Shown: piece by piece, positions 7,934-17,557 of the stretch
How positions within the stretch are numbered: the first letter of the stretch is position 1
Layout of the letters: the number at the start of each line of letters is the position of its first letter
DNA from: Dyadobacter jiangsuensis
Lineage (GTDB): Bacteria > Bacteroidota > Bacteroidia > Cytophagales > Spirosomataceae
Reading direction: 5' to 3'
Assembly (NCBI RefSeq): GCF_003014695.1
Contig: NZ_PYAS01000001.1
Span: 492,738 to 556,737 of the forward strand
DNA: 64,000 bases
Made by a program: the position numbers and the translations under genes
The notes under the pieces: model-generated
The model's database searches: none
What the model saw: the letters and a program-made list of their open reading frames with translations, nothing else
What the model was told of the DNA's origin: nothing

Positions 7934-9136
7934 ATGAAAACACTTCGCTTTTTGATGCTCACATCGCTCATTCTGAGTTCGATGGTCACTTTTTCACAAA
8001 CCAAAAAAAACGCAACTATGAAAAACATGGAGGTATTTAAAGTATCGGTTTCGCAGCAAGTACTGGATGATTTAAAAAGCCGTTTGCAAAACACCCGCTG
8101 GCCGGGCGAAGCGGAAGGCTCGGGCTGGCATTTCGGTACGAGCGAAGCCTATCTGAAAGAACTGGTACAATACTGGCTCACCAGCTACGACTGGCGCAAA
8201 CAGGAAGCCGAACTCAATAAGTACCCGCAGTACATTGCCGATGTGAAGGGCGTGAAGGTTCATTTTCAATATATCAAAGGAAAAGGTAAAAATGCCAAAC
8301 CGCTTATCCTGACGCACGGCTGGCCGGATAGCTATTACCGCTTCCACAAGATCATCCCGCTCCTGACCGAGGGCGAGCAGGGGTTTGACCTCGTGATCCC
8401 ATCCATTCCGGGTTTCGGGTTCTCGGGCAAAGTGGCTATGACGAGCGAGGCCGTGGCGGATCTCTGGAAAGAACTGATGACGGAGAACCTGGGCTACGAT
8501 AAATTCTACGCGGCGGGCGGTGATGTGGGCATGGGCGTTACCAAGGCATTGGCTTCGAAATATCCCGATGTGGTGTCCGGTGTGCATTTTACCGACGTAG
8601 GCTATCCGATGGGCCAGGAAGATCCTGCTACCATGAGCGAAGCCGAGAAGCAGTTCGCCCAGTTTGTGCAGCAGTGGTGGTACAGCGAGGGTGCCTATGC
8701 CATGGTGCATGCCACCAAGCCGCAGTCGCTCGCCTACGGACTGAATGATTCGCCGACCGGGCTGGCGGCCTGGATACTAAGCTTCGGTAATGCGGGTGCG
8801 TCCCCTGAAATCCTGGAAGCGGCCTTTGGCGGGCGCGATGCATTGCTTACCAACATCATGATCTACTGGACGACGCAGACCATCGCCACCTCGATGCGGA
8901 TGTATAAGGCGGATGCCATCGCGCAATGGAGCGGGGCGCAGCCGCTGCAAAAATCGAAAGTGCCGGCCGGTGTGGCTTTGTACCCGAGGGAAGCGCAATT
9001 TCCGAAAGAATGGGCGGAGCGTTTTGTGAATGTCGTCAGCTTCCGTAAAATGAGCGAAGGAGGGCATTTCGCAGCGCTGGAAGTGCCGGACAGCTTCGCG
9101 ACGGAATTGAGAAGCTTTTTTTATAGTATTGATTGA
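7934..9136 (+). CDS. exported epoxide hydrolase (EHN/alpha-beta hydrolase)
   Basis: 400 residues: signal peptide (1-21, ending TFSQ), the epoxide hydrolase N-terminal domain (about 33-115, with RLQNTRWPGEAEGSGWHFG), then an alpha/beta hydrolase fold. The oxyanion motif HGWPD sits near residues 127-131, the nucleophile in AGGDVGMG (Asp197), and the catalytic His in EGGHFAALE (His378). These residues predict hydrolysis of epoxides to diols through an ester intermediate. Most family members are cytosolic, so the clean signal peptide, placing it in the periplasm, is unusual. The gene has its own -7 box and follows an AraC regulator. A GA-rich repeat tract begins 10 bp after the stop. Confidence 0.9.
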   Translation: MKTLRFLMLTSLILSSMVTFSQTKKNATMKNMEVFKVSVSQQVLDDLKSRLQNTRWPGEAEGSGWHFGTSEAYLKELVQYWLTSYDWRKQEAELNKYPQYIADVKGVKVHFQYIKGKGKNAKPLILTHGWPDSYYRFHKIIPLLTEGEQGFDLVIPSIPGFGFSGKVAMTSEAVADLWKELMTENLGYDKFYAAGGDVGMGVTKALASKYPDVVSGVHFTDVGYPMGQEDPATMSEAEKQFAQFVQQWWYSEGAYAMVHATKPQSLAYGLNDSPTGLAAWILSFGNAGASPEILEAAFGGRDALLTNIMIYWTTQTIATSMRMYKADAIAQWSGAQPLQKSKVPAGVALYPREAQFPKEWAERFVNVVSFRKMSEGGHFAALEVPDSFATELRSFFYSID

Positions 9137-9146
9137 TGAAATGATT

Positions 9147-9196
9147 GGGAGAGGGAGGAAGGGGAGGAAGGGGAGGAAGGGGAGGAAGGAGGAAGG
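9147..9196 (+). repeat. GA-rich tandem repeat (GGGGAGGAA units)
   Basis: About 50 bases of pure purine built from a 9-10-nt unit GGGGAGGAA(G) repeated about five times, just after the epoxide hydrolase stop. A closely similar tract follows the hybrid regulator gene at 62135. Confidence 0.8.
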
Positions 9197-9206
9197 ACTT
9201 GGGTTG

Positions 9207-9247
9207 ACGCTGGCGGAGGGTTTTGGTTTTAACCGCTCCGCCGGCGT
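9207..9247. terminator. bidirectional terminator between convergent genes
   Basis: ACGC-T-GGCGGAG (9207-9218) pairs with CTCCGCC-G-GCGT (9236-9247): a 12-bp stem with one T-G wobble and a 17-nt loop, followed by TTTT. It separates the epoxide hydrolase gene from the convergent metalloprotease gene. Confidence 0.7.
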
Positions 9248-9253
9248 TTTGCG

Positions 9254-11041
9254 TTATTTCTTGATGATTTTTCGGGAGACGGTGTATCCGTTTTGTGTCG
9301 TTACGCGCACCACGTAAAGACCGGCCGGGAGCCGTTTTGAGTCGATATGGTGCTGATTCCTGGTCTGTTGCACTACCACGCCAATTGCATTGATGACTTC
9401 GATATCCCAGTTTTGCGAGACGCCGCTGACGGTGATGTTGTTTTCAGCCGGATTGGGGCTAATGGTAATATCTCGTATTTCGGGCAATCTCACGGACACT
9501 GTTTTGGAATAGGCGTAGCTGCCATCCGTATCGATCTGTTTGAGCCGGTAGTAGATTAGGTTCGTCGGCAAATCGGGTAAATGCTTAAACTGGTATTCCG
9601 AAAGCCCCGCTGCCAGCCGGAAAGGCTCCCATACCTGCCCGGCCGTTTGGAATGTTTTAGCGTCCGGGGCCGATTCCACATCGAAATGGTCGTGCATGGT
9701 TTCAAATGACGTCGTCCAGCTTAGCATTACCTGGTTTTGATCCAGTAGCTCCGCTCCGAAGCTGACAAGCGTCACTGGCAGCGCGCCGACGGTGACCACA
9801 GCCGGCACCCGCACATCGCTGGGGCAGTCGGCGCGGAGGCATGAGGCGTAATAGGTTCGGGATTCTTCGAGAATGGGCGTGGTGTAGCTGCTGCCGGATC
9901 CGAGGTGGTTGCCATTGGCGGGTGCGTCGTACCACTGTATCAGCCCATTGCAGCCCGTGGCGGTGAGTGTCGCGTTGGTGCCTTTCGGGATATTCAGTCC
10001 CGCCACGACGGGGTCGAGCCCCTTGCTGTTGATCAGTCCGGAGCGTAATGTTTCAATAGCGTTCCGCATTCTCGTGCGTTGATCATTGGTAAACTGCGTC
10101 TGGCAGCTGAAACTGTTGTAACCCATGTAATTTTTGAGGACGTTACCGTACGGATTGTTGTTGTTGCATGGATTAAGCGGGTTAGGATTTCCGGGGCACA
10201 GGTAGTTGGAGCTTTGATTGACCGGCTCCGTGTCGCAGATGTTATCCCCCTGTGCCGCGCAGTTGTCGTTGAGCGGGCATTCTATCGTCCCAAGATCGCC
10301 TTCGCCGATTCCCCGTGAGAACGTGTGCCCCAGGAACATGCCATGCCCGAATTCGTGGGCGAGCAGCTTTGTTCCGAAATAGTTGGCAACGAGCAGCACG
10401 CCGTCGGTCGGCGAAGAAGCGCCGGTTGGATATCCGGCCAGACCAGCGGCCTGGTCCATGTAGTTGACAAGCCATACATTGTAGTATTCGAGATTATTCC
10501 AGTAACCCATTGGATACACCTGGTCATAGGGTAACCCGGAGCCGCCGGGCCCGGTGACACCAAATGTGGTGTAGGCCGCATTGTTGGTATAAATCCTGTC
10601 GATTCCCGTGGTCGGTGTGCATTGTGGAGATCGCACCGCCAGCTGGAATTGGATTTGAGTGTCCACCCCGTCGGATTCGGCGAGCTGGTTTCGGAATGCT
10701 TTGTTCAATTCGGCGATGCCTTCATGGATTTGCAGGTCGGTGATCAGCGAACGCCCGATGGGTTCCAGGATATGCACGACGACCGGAATCGTGTAAACCT
10801 GGTCGGCGGCCTGAGTGCGTTGCATTTTGGCAGCGGCCATGTGGGCCTTCAACCGTTTCTGTGCATCGTCAAAAATTTGTCTCTGGGATTTCGAAAGAAT
10901 CAGTTTCTGATGTTGTGACGTAGAAGAGCAAATGGGGCTGGTTAGCGGTTGGGCGTGAAGAACGGCGACCGGAAGCCATAATGCTGCAACAATTACAAAG
11001 CAGCAAACCCCGACGGGTAAAAGCCTGGTAATGTTTTTCAT
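9254..11041 (-). CDS. secreted M43-family zinc metalloprotease with T9SS sorting domain
   Basis: 595 residues. Order: signal peptide (1-30), a prodomain-like stretch to about residue 65, and a pappalysin/cytophagalysin (M43) catalytic domain with the extended zinc motif HEFGHGMFLGH (His229, Glu230, His233, His239). A met-turn region (KNYMGYNSFSC) and several cysteine-rich loops follow. Next come an Ig-like segment (about 360-440), a fibronectin-like module of the T9SS type (about 440-525) and a sorting domain (ISPNPAENNITVSG to SRKIIKK). It should be secreted and cut proteins outside the cell. All zinc ligands and the catalytic Glu are present. The adjacent orphan SusC/SusD pair on the same strand may take up products, but that is only positional. 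Confidence 0.92.
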   Translation of the reverse strand: MKNITRLLPVGVCCFVIVAALWLPVAVLHAQPLTSPICSSTSQHQKLILSKSQRQIFDDAQKRLKAHMAAAKMQRTQAADQVYTIPVVVHILEPIGRSLITDLQIHEGIAELNKAFRNQLAESDGVDTQIQFQLAVRSPQCTPTTGIDRIYTNNAAYTTFGVTGPGGSGLPYDQVYPMGYWNNLEYYNVWLVNYMDQAAGLAGYPTGASSPTDGVLLVANYFGTKLLAHEFGHGMFLGHTFSRGIGEGDLGTIECPLNDNCAAQGDNICDTEPVNQSSNYLCPGNPNPLNPCNNNNPYGNVLKNYMGYNSFSCQTQFTNDQRTRMRNAIETLRSGLINSKGLDPVVAGLNIPKGTNATLTATGCNGLIQWYDAPANGNHLGSGSSYTTPILEESRTYYASCLRADCPSDVRVPAVVTVGALPVTLVSFGAELLDQNQVMLSWTTSFETMHDHFDVESAPDAKTFQTAGQVWEPFRLAAGLSEYQFKHLPDLPTNLIYYRLKQIDTDGSYAYSKTVSVRLPEIRDITISPNPAENNITVSGVSQNWDIEVINAIGVVVQQTRNQHHIDSKRLPAGLYVVRVTTQNGYTVSRKIIKK

Positions 11042-11214
11042 GGTAACGGATGATAGGGTTCACTCGGTGATGAATTTCATATTAAATATAATTATATTTT
11101 AAATAAATATAATTATTCTCCGTAAAGCAGTGCCGAAAAGAATGTGTGCGAAAGGCGGGTGTTTACTGTTCAGACAGTCGCTAGCTACCCCGCGCTGCGC
11201 AGCCGTTCAAACAA

Positions 11215-11243
11215 AAACAGCCGACTCAGAGAGCCGGCTGTTT
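11215..11243. terminator. terminator of the orphan SusC/SusD operon
   Basis: AAACAGCCG-a-CTC (11215-11227) pairs with GAG-c-CGGCTGTTT (11231-11243) around a 3-nt loop, 21 bp past the SusD stop on the minus strand. A-rich and T-rich flanks on both sides let it work in either direction. Confidence 0.75.
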
Positions 11244-11264
11244 CCATTCTAACCTTATTCTAAA

Positions 11265-12773
11265 TTAAAATCCAGGATTGTTAGGCAGCAAATTCGGGTT
11301 CACGTCCGATTCTTGTCTCGGTACGGGGAACAGCAACTGCTTTTCGCTGAAAGTGGCACCGAATACGGTTTTGTGGCCTACAAAATCATCCCATTTGCCG
11401 GTCACGTCGTTGCGTACTTTCCGGGTCCGGAGCATATCGAACCACATTTTGTTTTCAAAACACAATTCGAAATAGCGCTGTGACCATACTTCCTGCTCAA
11501 ATGCCGCCTGGCTTAAACCCGATACCGGTGCCAGGTTGGCGCGCGTGCGGATCGCATTTACGTACTCGACCGCCTTCGCGTTAGGTGCGCCGTCCGCGCG
11601 GTTGGACGCCTCCGCATACATGAGGTACACGTCCGCGAGGCGGTATAAGGTGTAGTTCAAATCCGATTTGATTGTATTCGTGACCGCATTTGCATCGAAC
11701 CACTTGTAAATGTAGGTGTTCTTGAACTTCACAGGCTGGCCGGTTTTAATGCTCGGCGCAGTTGTGTAAAAGAACTGCTTCTCTTCTACGCGCTTGTCGC
11801 CCGCCGGGAACGACTTGATAAACTCGGGCGTAGGGTATACCGAGCCGTACTCATCCGCATATTTCGAAATACCCGAATAGTTGGGGATCGTCAGCGGCGT
11901 GAGTGGGTTGGTCAGTGGCACGCTGGCAGCATATTGCACCTGGAAAATGAATTCGCCGAGGTTCTTGTTCGCCGGATTGATCATGTCCGTGTAATTTTTG
12001 AAAAGGGAGTAACCACCCTTCTGGATCACATTTAGCGACCGCTTCGCCGATTCGGCATAGTATTGCTGCCCGCCGTTGATCGCCGCACCCGCGTAGGTAA
12101 GGTACACATCCGCAAGGATCGATTCCACCGCCGACATGGATACATTGCCCGTCGTGTTCGACCATGGCAGCGTCGATGCTTCCGCAGCAAGCAGGTCGGG
12201 GATGATGATCTTGTCGTAAATCTCCTTGGCCGGTGTTCTCGCGACATTCAGGTCGAGGCTGGTAGGCGTAGTCGTTACGGCAGGAACCGCACCGTACATC
12301 CGCACCAGGTAGAAGTAATACAGCGCCCGCAGCGTGTGGACTTCGGCCAGCATATTGTTCTTGGCCTCGTCGGTAAGCCCGGCCGCATTAATGCCCGGAA
12401 TACTTTGCAGAGCCAGGTTACAGGCTCCTACGCCGAGGTACATTTGCTGCCACCAGGTGTCGAAGTAAAAAGAGGTATTGGTGTAACCCAGGTTCTGGTA
12501 GTTCACGAATCCGGTCTGGCCGAGGTCGCTGTTTGCCTTGCCGGTCATGAATTCCAGCAGATTGTACGTGTTGCCGCCGTAGGAAGCCGGCTGGCCGGCC
12601 AGAAGTCCCTGCAAGTTCACATAGGCGGAGTTGGCATAAGCCCGGGCCACTTTGCTGCTGGAAGCCTCCGATTCGGGCGTCAGGAAGCCCGTCGGGGTTT
12701 CTTCCAGGAAATCCGAGCAGGAACCCATAGTCAGCAAGGAAGCGGCCAGCAATATATTTTTTAGCACTTTCAT
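11265..12773 (-). CDS. SusD/RagB family nutrient-binding lipoprotein
   Basis: 502 residues. An N-terminal lipoprotein signal (MKVLKNILLAASLLTMGSCS, lipobox with Cys19) is followed by the family opening DFLEETPTGFLTPE. The SusD N-terminal alpha-helical domain has TPR-like helices (EVHTLRALYYFYLVRMYGAV at about 135), and the C-terminal RagB/SusD domain ends in DSDVNPNLLPNNPGF. This is a surface lipoprotein that forms the lid of the SusC porin and binds oligomeric nutrient. It starts 18 bp after the SusC stop, so the two are cotranscribed. No carbohydrate-active enzyme lies beside the pair, so the substrate is unknown. Confidence 0.95.
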   Translation of the reverse strand: MKVLKNILLAASLLTMGSCSDFLEETPTGFLTPESEASSSKVARAYANSAYVNLQGLLAGQPASYGGNTYNLLEFMTGKANSDLGQTGFVNYQNLGYTNTSFYFDTWWQQMYLGVGACNLALQSIPGINAAGLTDEAKNNMLAEVHTLRALYYFYLVRMYGAVPAVTTTPTSLDLNVARTPAKEIYDKIIIPDLLAAEASTLPWSNTTGNVSMSAVESILADVYLTYAGAAINGGQQYYAESAKRSLNVIQKGGYSLFKNYTDMINPANKNLGEFIFQVQYAASVPLTNPLTPLTIPNYSGISKYADEYGSVYPTPEFIKSFPAGDKRVEEKQFFYTTAPSIKTGQPVKFKNTYIYKWFDANAVTNTIKSDLNYTLYRLADVYLMYAEASNRADGAPNAKAVEYVNAIRTRANLAPVSGLSQAAFEQEVWSQRYFELCFENKMWFDMLRTRKVRNDVTGKWDDFVGHKTVFGATFSEKQLLFPVPRQESDVNPNLLPNNPGF

Positions 12774-12791
12774 ATCTTTTGTAGTTGCGGT

Positions 12792-15700
12792 TTAAAAAGT
12801 AAGTGTCAAGCCCAGGTTCCAAACCCGCGGACGGGGATTGGCAAAGAAGTCCAGGTTTTGCGAGAAAGCGGTATTGGCACCATAGCCGGAGTTGAATGTG
12901 TCAACCTCGGGGTCATAACCCGTGTATTTCGTGATCACAAACAGGTTTTGAACACTTGCGTACAGACGCAGCCGGTCGATTCTCAGTTTTTCAAGAACAG
13001 GGTCGTTGAATGAATAGCCGAGCATGAAGTTCTGGCCGCGGATGAACGAGCCGTTTTCTACCCACCAGGTATCGAAATGCGAATCCTGCGCAAATTTGTA
13101 GTTACGCACCTGCGAGATCATCGTATTCTGGTGCTCCGGCGTCCAAGCGTCGAGCACAGTAGCGAGGCTGTTTGCAATGGTCTGTCTGTCTTCCACCGAG
13201 TGCTTGAAAGTCGCGGCGGTATTCAGGCCTTCCACAAAACGGATATTGAATGAGAAATCCCAGCCCTTGTACTTCATGGTGCTGTTGATGCTGCCCGTCC
13301 ATTTGGGGGTCGTACGGCCGATAATGCTGTAATAATTGCTTCCGTCGGCATTGTAGATGTACTTTCTGTCGCCTGGTTTCAGGTTATGCTCGGCAGCAAG
13401 GGCTGCCTCATCGGAGCTGTAAGTCCCGATGCGCGTCATGCCGTACAACGAACCTATCGGCTCGCCTACGCGCAGGATGTTGGTCTGGCCGAGGAAGTTC
13501 GGGCCGGGGAAAATATCGGCATTGCCCTTGTTCAGTTTCAGGATCTTGTTCGCATTCGTTGCAAATATGAAGTTGGTCGTCCAGGAGAAGTTACGCGTCT
13601 CGATGTTGGTTGTATTCAAACTCACTTCAAAACCCGAGTTCCGGACTGAACCTACGTTTTGGTACACATTCGCATTCACTTCACCGGCCGACCATGGAAT
13701 AGGCGCTTGCAGCAGAAGGTCTTTGGTGACACGGTTGTAATAGTCCACCGTCAGGTCAATTTTTTCTCCCAGGCCGAGTTCGACACCCGCATCGAACTGC
13801 AAGGATTTTTCCCATTTCAGGTTAGGGTTACCCAAATAGCTCGGCAACAGCGTCGATTGCAATGCGCCGTTCAACACCGTGCTGGTAGCGTTGGTAGTTC
13901 CCGGCTGAATCTGTGCAATGGACTGGTACTGACCAATTTCCTGGTTCCCTGAGAGCCCATAGCTCGCGCGTACCTTCAAATTGGTGATCGTCTTGTTGCC
14001 TTTCAGGAAGGCCTCCTCCGAAACACGCCACGCTGCCCCCACGGACGGGAAAAACGCATACTTGTTGTTTGCTCCGAATTTCGAGGAGCCATCGTAACGG
14101 CCTGTCGCTGTGAAAAGGTATTTCTCGTCGAGGTTATAGGTCGCCCGGGCGAAATACGAATTCATGGCCCATTTGTAATCGGCTGAGGTAGAGGAACTTC
14201 TTACGGAACCGGAGCCGAGGGTATGCCATTGGAAAATGTCGTCGATAAAGTTCTGGGTTTCAACGAAATTGGTTTCCTGGTTGTACTGCTGCCACGATGC
14301 CCCGAGCAATGCGGTAAAGCGGTGGCGCTGGTTGATCGTCTTGTTCCAGGTCAGGTAGTTCTCCGACTGCCAGTAGGTGTTCAGGTAACCCCGGATGTTG
14401 GCCACCCCGCCCTGGTCGGCCGACATGTGCGCGAGGTTCTGGGAGGAGAAGAAGTTGTTTTTCTGGGATTGCAGGTTAAATCCGAGATCGGTTTTGAAAT
14501 CCAGGTCTTTGGCAATATGGAATAGTAAATACGTATTGCCGAGGGATTGGAGCGTGTTGTTGATCGTATACCGGTTGTGGGCGATATTCACGGGGTTCGG
14601 CCCGCCTTCCAGTCCGGCGATGTCGTTGTTGCCCGCCCAGGTGCCATCGGGGTATTTCACCGGCAGGATCGGCACTTCTTCCGATACCATGCGGGGCACA
14701 TTCAGCCCGCCGTTACCGTCGGACACCATGCGCTGCCGGCTGCTGATCAGCGAGAGGCTTCCGCCGACTCTGAGCCATTTATTAATGTCCGTATCCACCG
14801 TGAACCGGAGGTTGTAGCGTTTGAAAGCGGAGGTCGCCATCAGACCATTCTGATTGAGGTAACCCAGCGACAAACTGAACAGCGTCTTATCGTTTCCTCC
14901 CTGGAAGTTAAGCGAATGGTTCGTCGAGGTAGCCGGTTTGTACACTTCTTTCTCCCAATTGGTATTGTACAGCGGCTTGTCGTTGGCATCGAACAATAGC
15001 GGGAAGTTGGCGTGGTTGAGTGCCGCCGGGGGCGCCCAGGTACCGCCGGCGGGGTCAAATTTGGTGCCGTTAGCGTAGGCCTCATTGTAAACCTTTACAA
15101 ATTCGTCGGAATTCAGGGTTTTAACATGGCGGTACAGGTCGCTCACGTTCACATTCCCGTCATAGGAAACTTTCATGGCACCGGCACGGCCGCGTTTCGT
15201 CGAGATCATGATCACCCCGTTTGCGCCCCTGGCCCCATAAATAGCCGTGGATGAGGCGTCTTTGAGTACTTCCAGCGAGGCAATGTCGTTCGGGTTGATC
15301 GAGTTGCCATCTACGCCGATCACACCGTCCACCACGTAGAGCGGGTCGATGTTGGAGTTGATGGAGCCGATACCCCGCACGCGCACCTTGGCCGCAGCAC
15401 CGGGCGCATTGCTGTTGACACTCACCTCGACACCCGCAATTTTGCCTTGCAGGGCCTGGGAAACGTTCGGAACCGGCTTGTCTACGAGCTGCTCACCCTT
15501 AATGGTAGCCACCGCACCGGTAAGGTCCGATTTGCGGACGGTACCGTACCCGATCACGACCACTTCCGTTAAAGCTTTTGCGTCGGTAGCGAGGTTGACG
15601 TCGATTACCGACTGGTTACCCACGGTGATTTCCTGGCTGGAAAATCCTACAAAGCTGAATACGAGTACGCTGGATTCATTCGGGACATTGATTTCGTAAT

Positions 15701-15923
15701 TTCCGGAAGCATCTGTGGAAGTACCGATGCCGGTCCCTTTGATGAGCACATTCACACCGGGAAGCGGGGAGGCGTCTTTGGAATCCAGTACTTTTCCGGT
15801 GATTTTTTTGTCGGTGGCTGTGCGGGCGTGAGAGCACAGCGAGATCAGGAGCAATAGGTTTAGCAGGACTATTTTCATAATCCATCCCGACCGCAGGACG
15901 GGCGGTTGTACATAACTTTTCAT
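12792..15923 (-). CDS. SusC/RagA TonB-linked outer-membrane transporter
   Basis: 1043 residues: signal sequence, a carboxypeptidase-D-like regulatory domain (about 40-115, KITGKVLDSKDASPLPGVNV), the TonB-box-like stretch EVVVIGYGTVRKSDLTGA, the plug domain (about 125-235, with the SusC signature GVEVSV and RIRGIGSIN-type motif), and a 22-strand barrel ending RVWNLGLTLTF. It imports nutrient through the outer membrane with SusD. There is no STN domain, so unlike the copy at 39790 it is not predicted to signal to an anti-sigma factor. The ATG at 15923 gives MKSYVQPPVL; an internal ATG at 15878 (MKIVLLNLLLL) starts the hydrophobic signal directly and is the alternative. Confidence 0.95.
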   Translation of the reverse strand: MKSYVQPPVLRSGWIMKIVLLNLLLLISLCSHARTATDKKITGKVLDSKDASPLPGVNVLIKGTGIGTSTDASGNYEINVPNESSVLVFSFVGFSSQEITVGNQSVIDVNLATDAKALTEVVVIGYGTVRKSDLTGAVATIKGEQLVDKPVPNVSQALQGKIAGVEVSVNSNAPGAAAKVRVRGIGSINSNIDPLYVVDGVIGVDGNSINPNDIASLEVLKDASSTAIYGARGANGVIMISTKRGRAGAMKVSYDGNVNVSDLYRHVKTLNSDEFVKVYNEAYANGTKFDPAGGTWAPPAALNHANFPLLFDANDKPLYNTNWEKEVYKPATSTNHSLNFQGGNDKTLFSLSLGYLNQNGLMATSAFKRYNLRFTVDTDINKWLRVGGSLSLISSRQRMVSDGNGGLNVPRMVSEEVPILPVKYPDGTWAGNNDIAGLEGGPNPVNIAHNRYTINNTLQSLGNTYLLFHIAKDLDFKTDLGFNLQSQKNNFFSSQNLAHMSADQGGVANIRGYLNTYWQSENYLTWNKTINQRHRFTALLGASWQQYNQETNFVETQNFIDDIFQWHTLGSGSVRSSSTSADYKWAMNSYFARATYNLDEKYLFTATGRYDGSSKFGANNKYAFFPSVGAAWRVSEEAFLKGNKTITNLKVRASYGLSGNQEIGQYQSIAQIQPGTTNATSTVLNGALQSTLLPSYLGNPNLKWEKSLQFDAGVELGLGEKIDLTVDYYNRVTKDLLLQAPIPWSAGEVNANVYQNVGSVRNSGFEVSLNTTNIETRNFSWTTNFIFATNANKILKLNKGNADIFPGPNFLGQTNILRVGEPIGSLYGMTRIGTYSSDEAALAAEHNLKPGDRKYIYNADGSNYYSIIGRTTPKWTGSINSTMKYKGWDFSFNIRFVEGLNTAATFKHSVEDRQTIANSLATVLDAWTPEHQNTMISQVRNYKFAQDSHFDTWWVENGSFIRGQNFMLGYSFNDPVLEKLRIDRLRLYASVQNLFVITKYTGYDPEVDTFNSGYGANTAFSQNLDFFANPRPRVWNLGLTLTF

Positions 15924-16427
15924 GTAGAAATTAGTTAGTGTTTATCAAGCGTTTTGTGTAAAAAAAATACGTGGAAGGGCGTCCGTGCGGGCACGACGGG
16001 GGAGCGGATGTTAGTCATGATTTTCAACAGGTTTAGTAATAATTTCAGGTTTTAGTGATTTTCCGAATAGGGCAATGCCAACGCCTAATGCCGCTCAGCA
16101 GGCGTAATTCGGTATGATGTCAGGGGAGGGGGGATATTAATATTTTTAAAAAATATAGTCCAAAAAAGGCCCGTGCAGATTTAAACGCCGTTAAAATGGC
16201 CTTAAATTAAGATTAAAATGCACCCTGGACAGAGGGGTAGGGAAGTCAACGCGCTGGGTAGCAGGGCGTGGGCCGATCACCAGTATCTCACCCGTATACT
16301 TTCGGGAATCGGGATGTTGTATTAATTTCCAATCTCCGTTCTCCACGTTCCGGTAAGGTAAACTGCCCTTGACGGCAATTTGATTGGAGCGGAGCACCTC
16401 TTTCATGATAAACAGCAAGTTCAGGCG
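15924..16427. other. intergenic region between divergent SusC and Crp/Fnr genes
   Basis: About 500 bp with no gene I can support. It must hold the promoters of both genes. The only distinct structure is an AT-rich palindrome, ATATTTTT-A-AAAAATAT (16140-16156). No TAnnTTTG box is evident for either gene, which suggests control by other sigma factors or activators. Confidence 0.5.
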
Positions 16428-17009
16428 ATGAATACCAGCCTCTTAATTCAAAATATTGAAAATCATGTTCGGCTCGATGCGGCGGAAGCGGAGTTGCTGC
16501 TTTCCCTGTTTCAGCCGAAGGTATTGAAGCGGAAGGCGCTTCTTTTGCGGCAGGGTGAGGTATGCCGGTCGGAAAGTTTCATTGTGAAGGGGTGTGTCAA
16601 GGTGTATTCACTTGATGAAAACGGGTTTGAGCATATCCTGATGTTTGGGATTGAAGGTTGGTGGGTGGGCGATTTGTTCAGCTTTCTGACGGGCCGGGAA
16701 AGCCGCTACCATATCGAGGCATTGGAGGATACCGAATTGCTGCAAGTCACCAAGCCGGACCTCGACCAGCTTTACGAACAAGTGCCCAAAATGGAGCGAT
16801 TTTTCAGGATACTCCTGCAAAATGCATTCATTGCCCACATGGAGCGGATTGACCAGTCGCTTTCGCTGGACGCTGCGGGGCGGTATGAACAATTTATCCG
16901 CAAGTATCCGGCATTTGGGCAGCGTATTCCGCAAAAGCAGATCGCCGCCTACCTTGGCATTACGCCTGTATTTCTCAGTATGCTCCGTAAAAAAATGACG
17001 AAGGGCTGA
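16428..17009 (+). CDS. Crp/Fnr family transcriptional regulator
   Basis: 193 residues from the ATG at 16428 (MNTSLLIQNIENHV), preferred over a TTG 48 bp upstream. A cyclic-nucleotide-binding-like beta-roll spans about 25-125 (LLLRQGEVCRSESFIVKGCV) and is followed by a dimerisation helix and a short C-terminal helix-turn-helix (RIPQKQIAAYLGITPVFLSM). The phosphate-binding cassette of true CRP proteins is not conserved, as usual for this Bacteroidota subgroup, so cAMP is probably not the ligand. It lies 75 bp upstream of a DoxX gene on the same strand, an arrangement that suggests redox-linked control of that gene. Confidence 0.9.
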   Translation: MNTSLLIQNIENHVRLDAAEAELLLSLFQPKVLKRKALLLRQGEVCRSESFIVKGCVKVYSLDENGFEHILMFGIEGWWVGDLFSFLTGRESRYHIEALEDTELLQVTKPDLDQLYEQVPKMERFFRILLQNAFIAHMERIDQSLSLDAAGRYEQFIRKYPAFGQRIPQKQIAAYLGITPVFLSMLRKKMTKG

Positions 17010-17084
17010 TTTCTTCAACTACTTTAATTTTTTCGACCGCCGCTTTCCGGTCCTTTGCTGCCTCAAACAACAATTGGCAAAGTA

Positions 17085-17534
17085 ATGAAAGCAATCATTT
17101 TTAAAACGAACAACGACTGGACCGGCCTTATTCTCCGGCTTACCATAGGTTTGATCCTCTTCCCGCATGGCGCGCAAAAAGTACTGGGCTGGTTCGGCGG
17201 CCCGGGTTTCGCCGGTGAAATGCAGTTTTTCACCCAAACCCTTCAAATACCCTGGCTGATCGCCTTCCTGGTGATCCTGATCGAATTTGCCGGCGCGATC
17301 GCATTGATCGCAGGTTTCGCTTCACGGGTTTGGTCGGTGGCTATTATCGGGCTGTTTGCCGGGATTATTTTTGTGGGGGGGCACACTCAGAATGGCTTCT
17401 TTATGAACTGGTTCGGCAACCAGCAGGGCGAAGGTTATGAATACCATTTGCTGGTAATCGGACTGGCGCTGGCAGTGATCGTACAGGGCAGCGGGCGGTT
17501 TTCGGTCGACAGGAAATTGTCGCCGGCGGGTTAA
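17085..17534 (+). CDS. DoxX family inner-membrane protein
   Basis: 149 residues with four predicted membrane helices (about 17-35, 55-78, 80-100 and 118-138), the DoxX fold. Family landmarks are LRLTIGLILFPHGAQKVLGW near residue 17 and the acidic residue within the second helix (LIEFAGAIALIAGF). DoxX proteins are linked to thiol or quinone redox balance, but their exact reaction is mostly unknown. The start at 17085 (MKAIIFKTNN) is preferred over an upstream TTG. A strong hairpin 24 bp past the stop ends the unit with the Crp/Fnr gene before it. Confidence 0.9.
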   Translation: MKAIIFKTNNDWTGLILRLTIGLILFPHGAQKVLGWFGGPGFAGEMQFFTQTLQIPWLIAFLVILIEFAGAIALIAGFASRVWSVAIIGLFAGIIFVGGHTQNGFFMNWFGNQQGEGYEYHLLVIGLALAVIVQGSGRFSVDRKLSPAG

Positions 17535-17557
17535 TTTTGGAAAGACACAGGATGAAT

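Noticed and set aside
16191..16418. Short minus-strand frame in the SusC/Crp spacer
   Set aside because: There are no motifs or supporting context, and it overlaps the region expected to hold the Crp/Fnr promoter.
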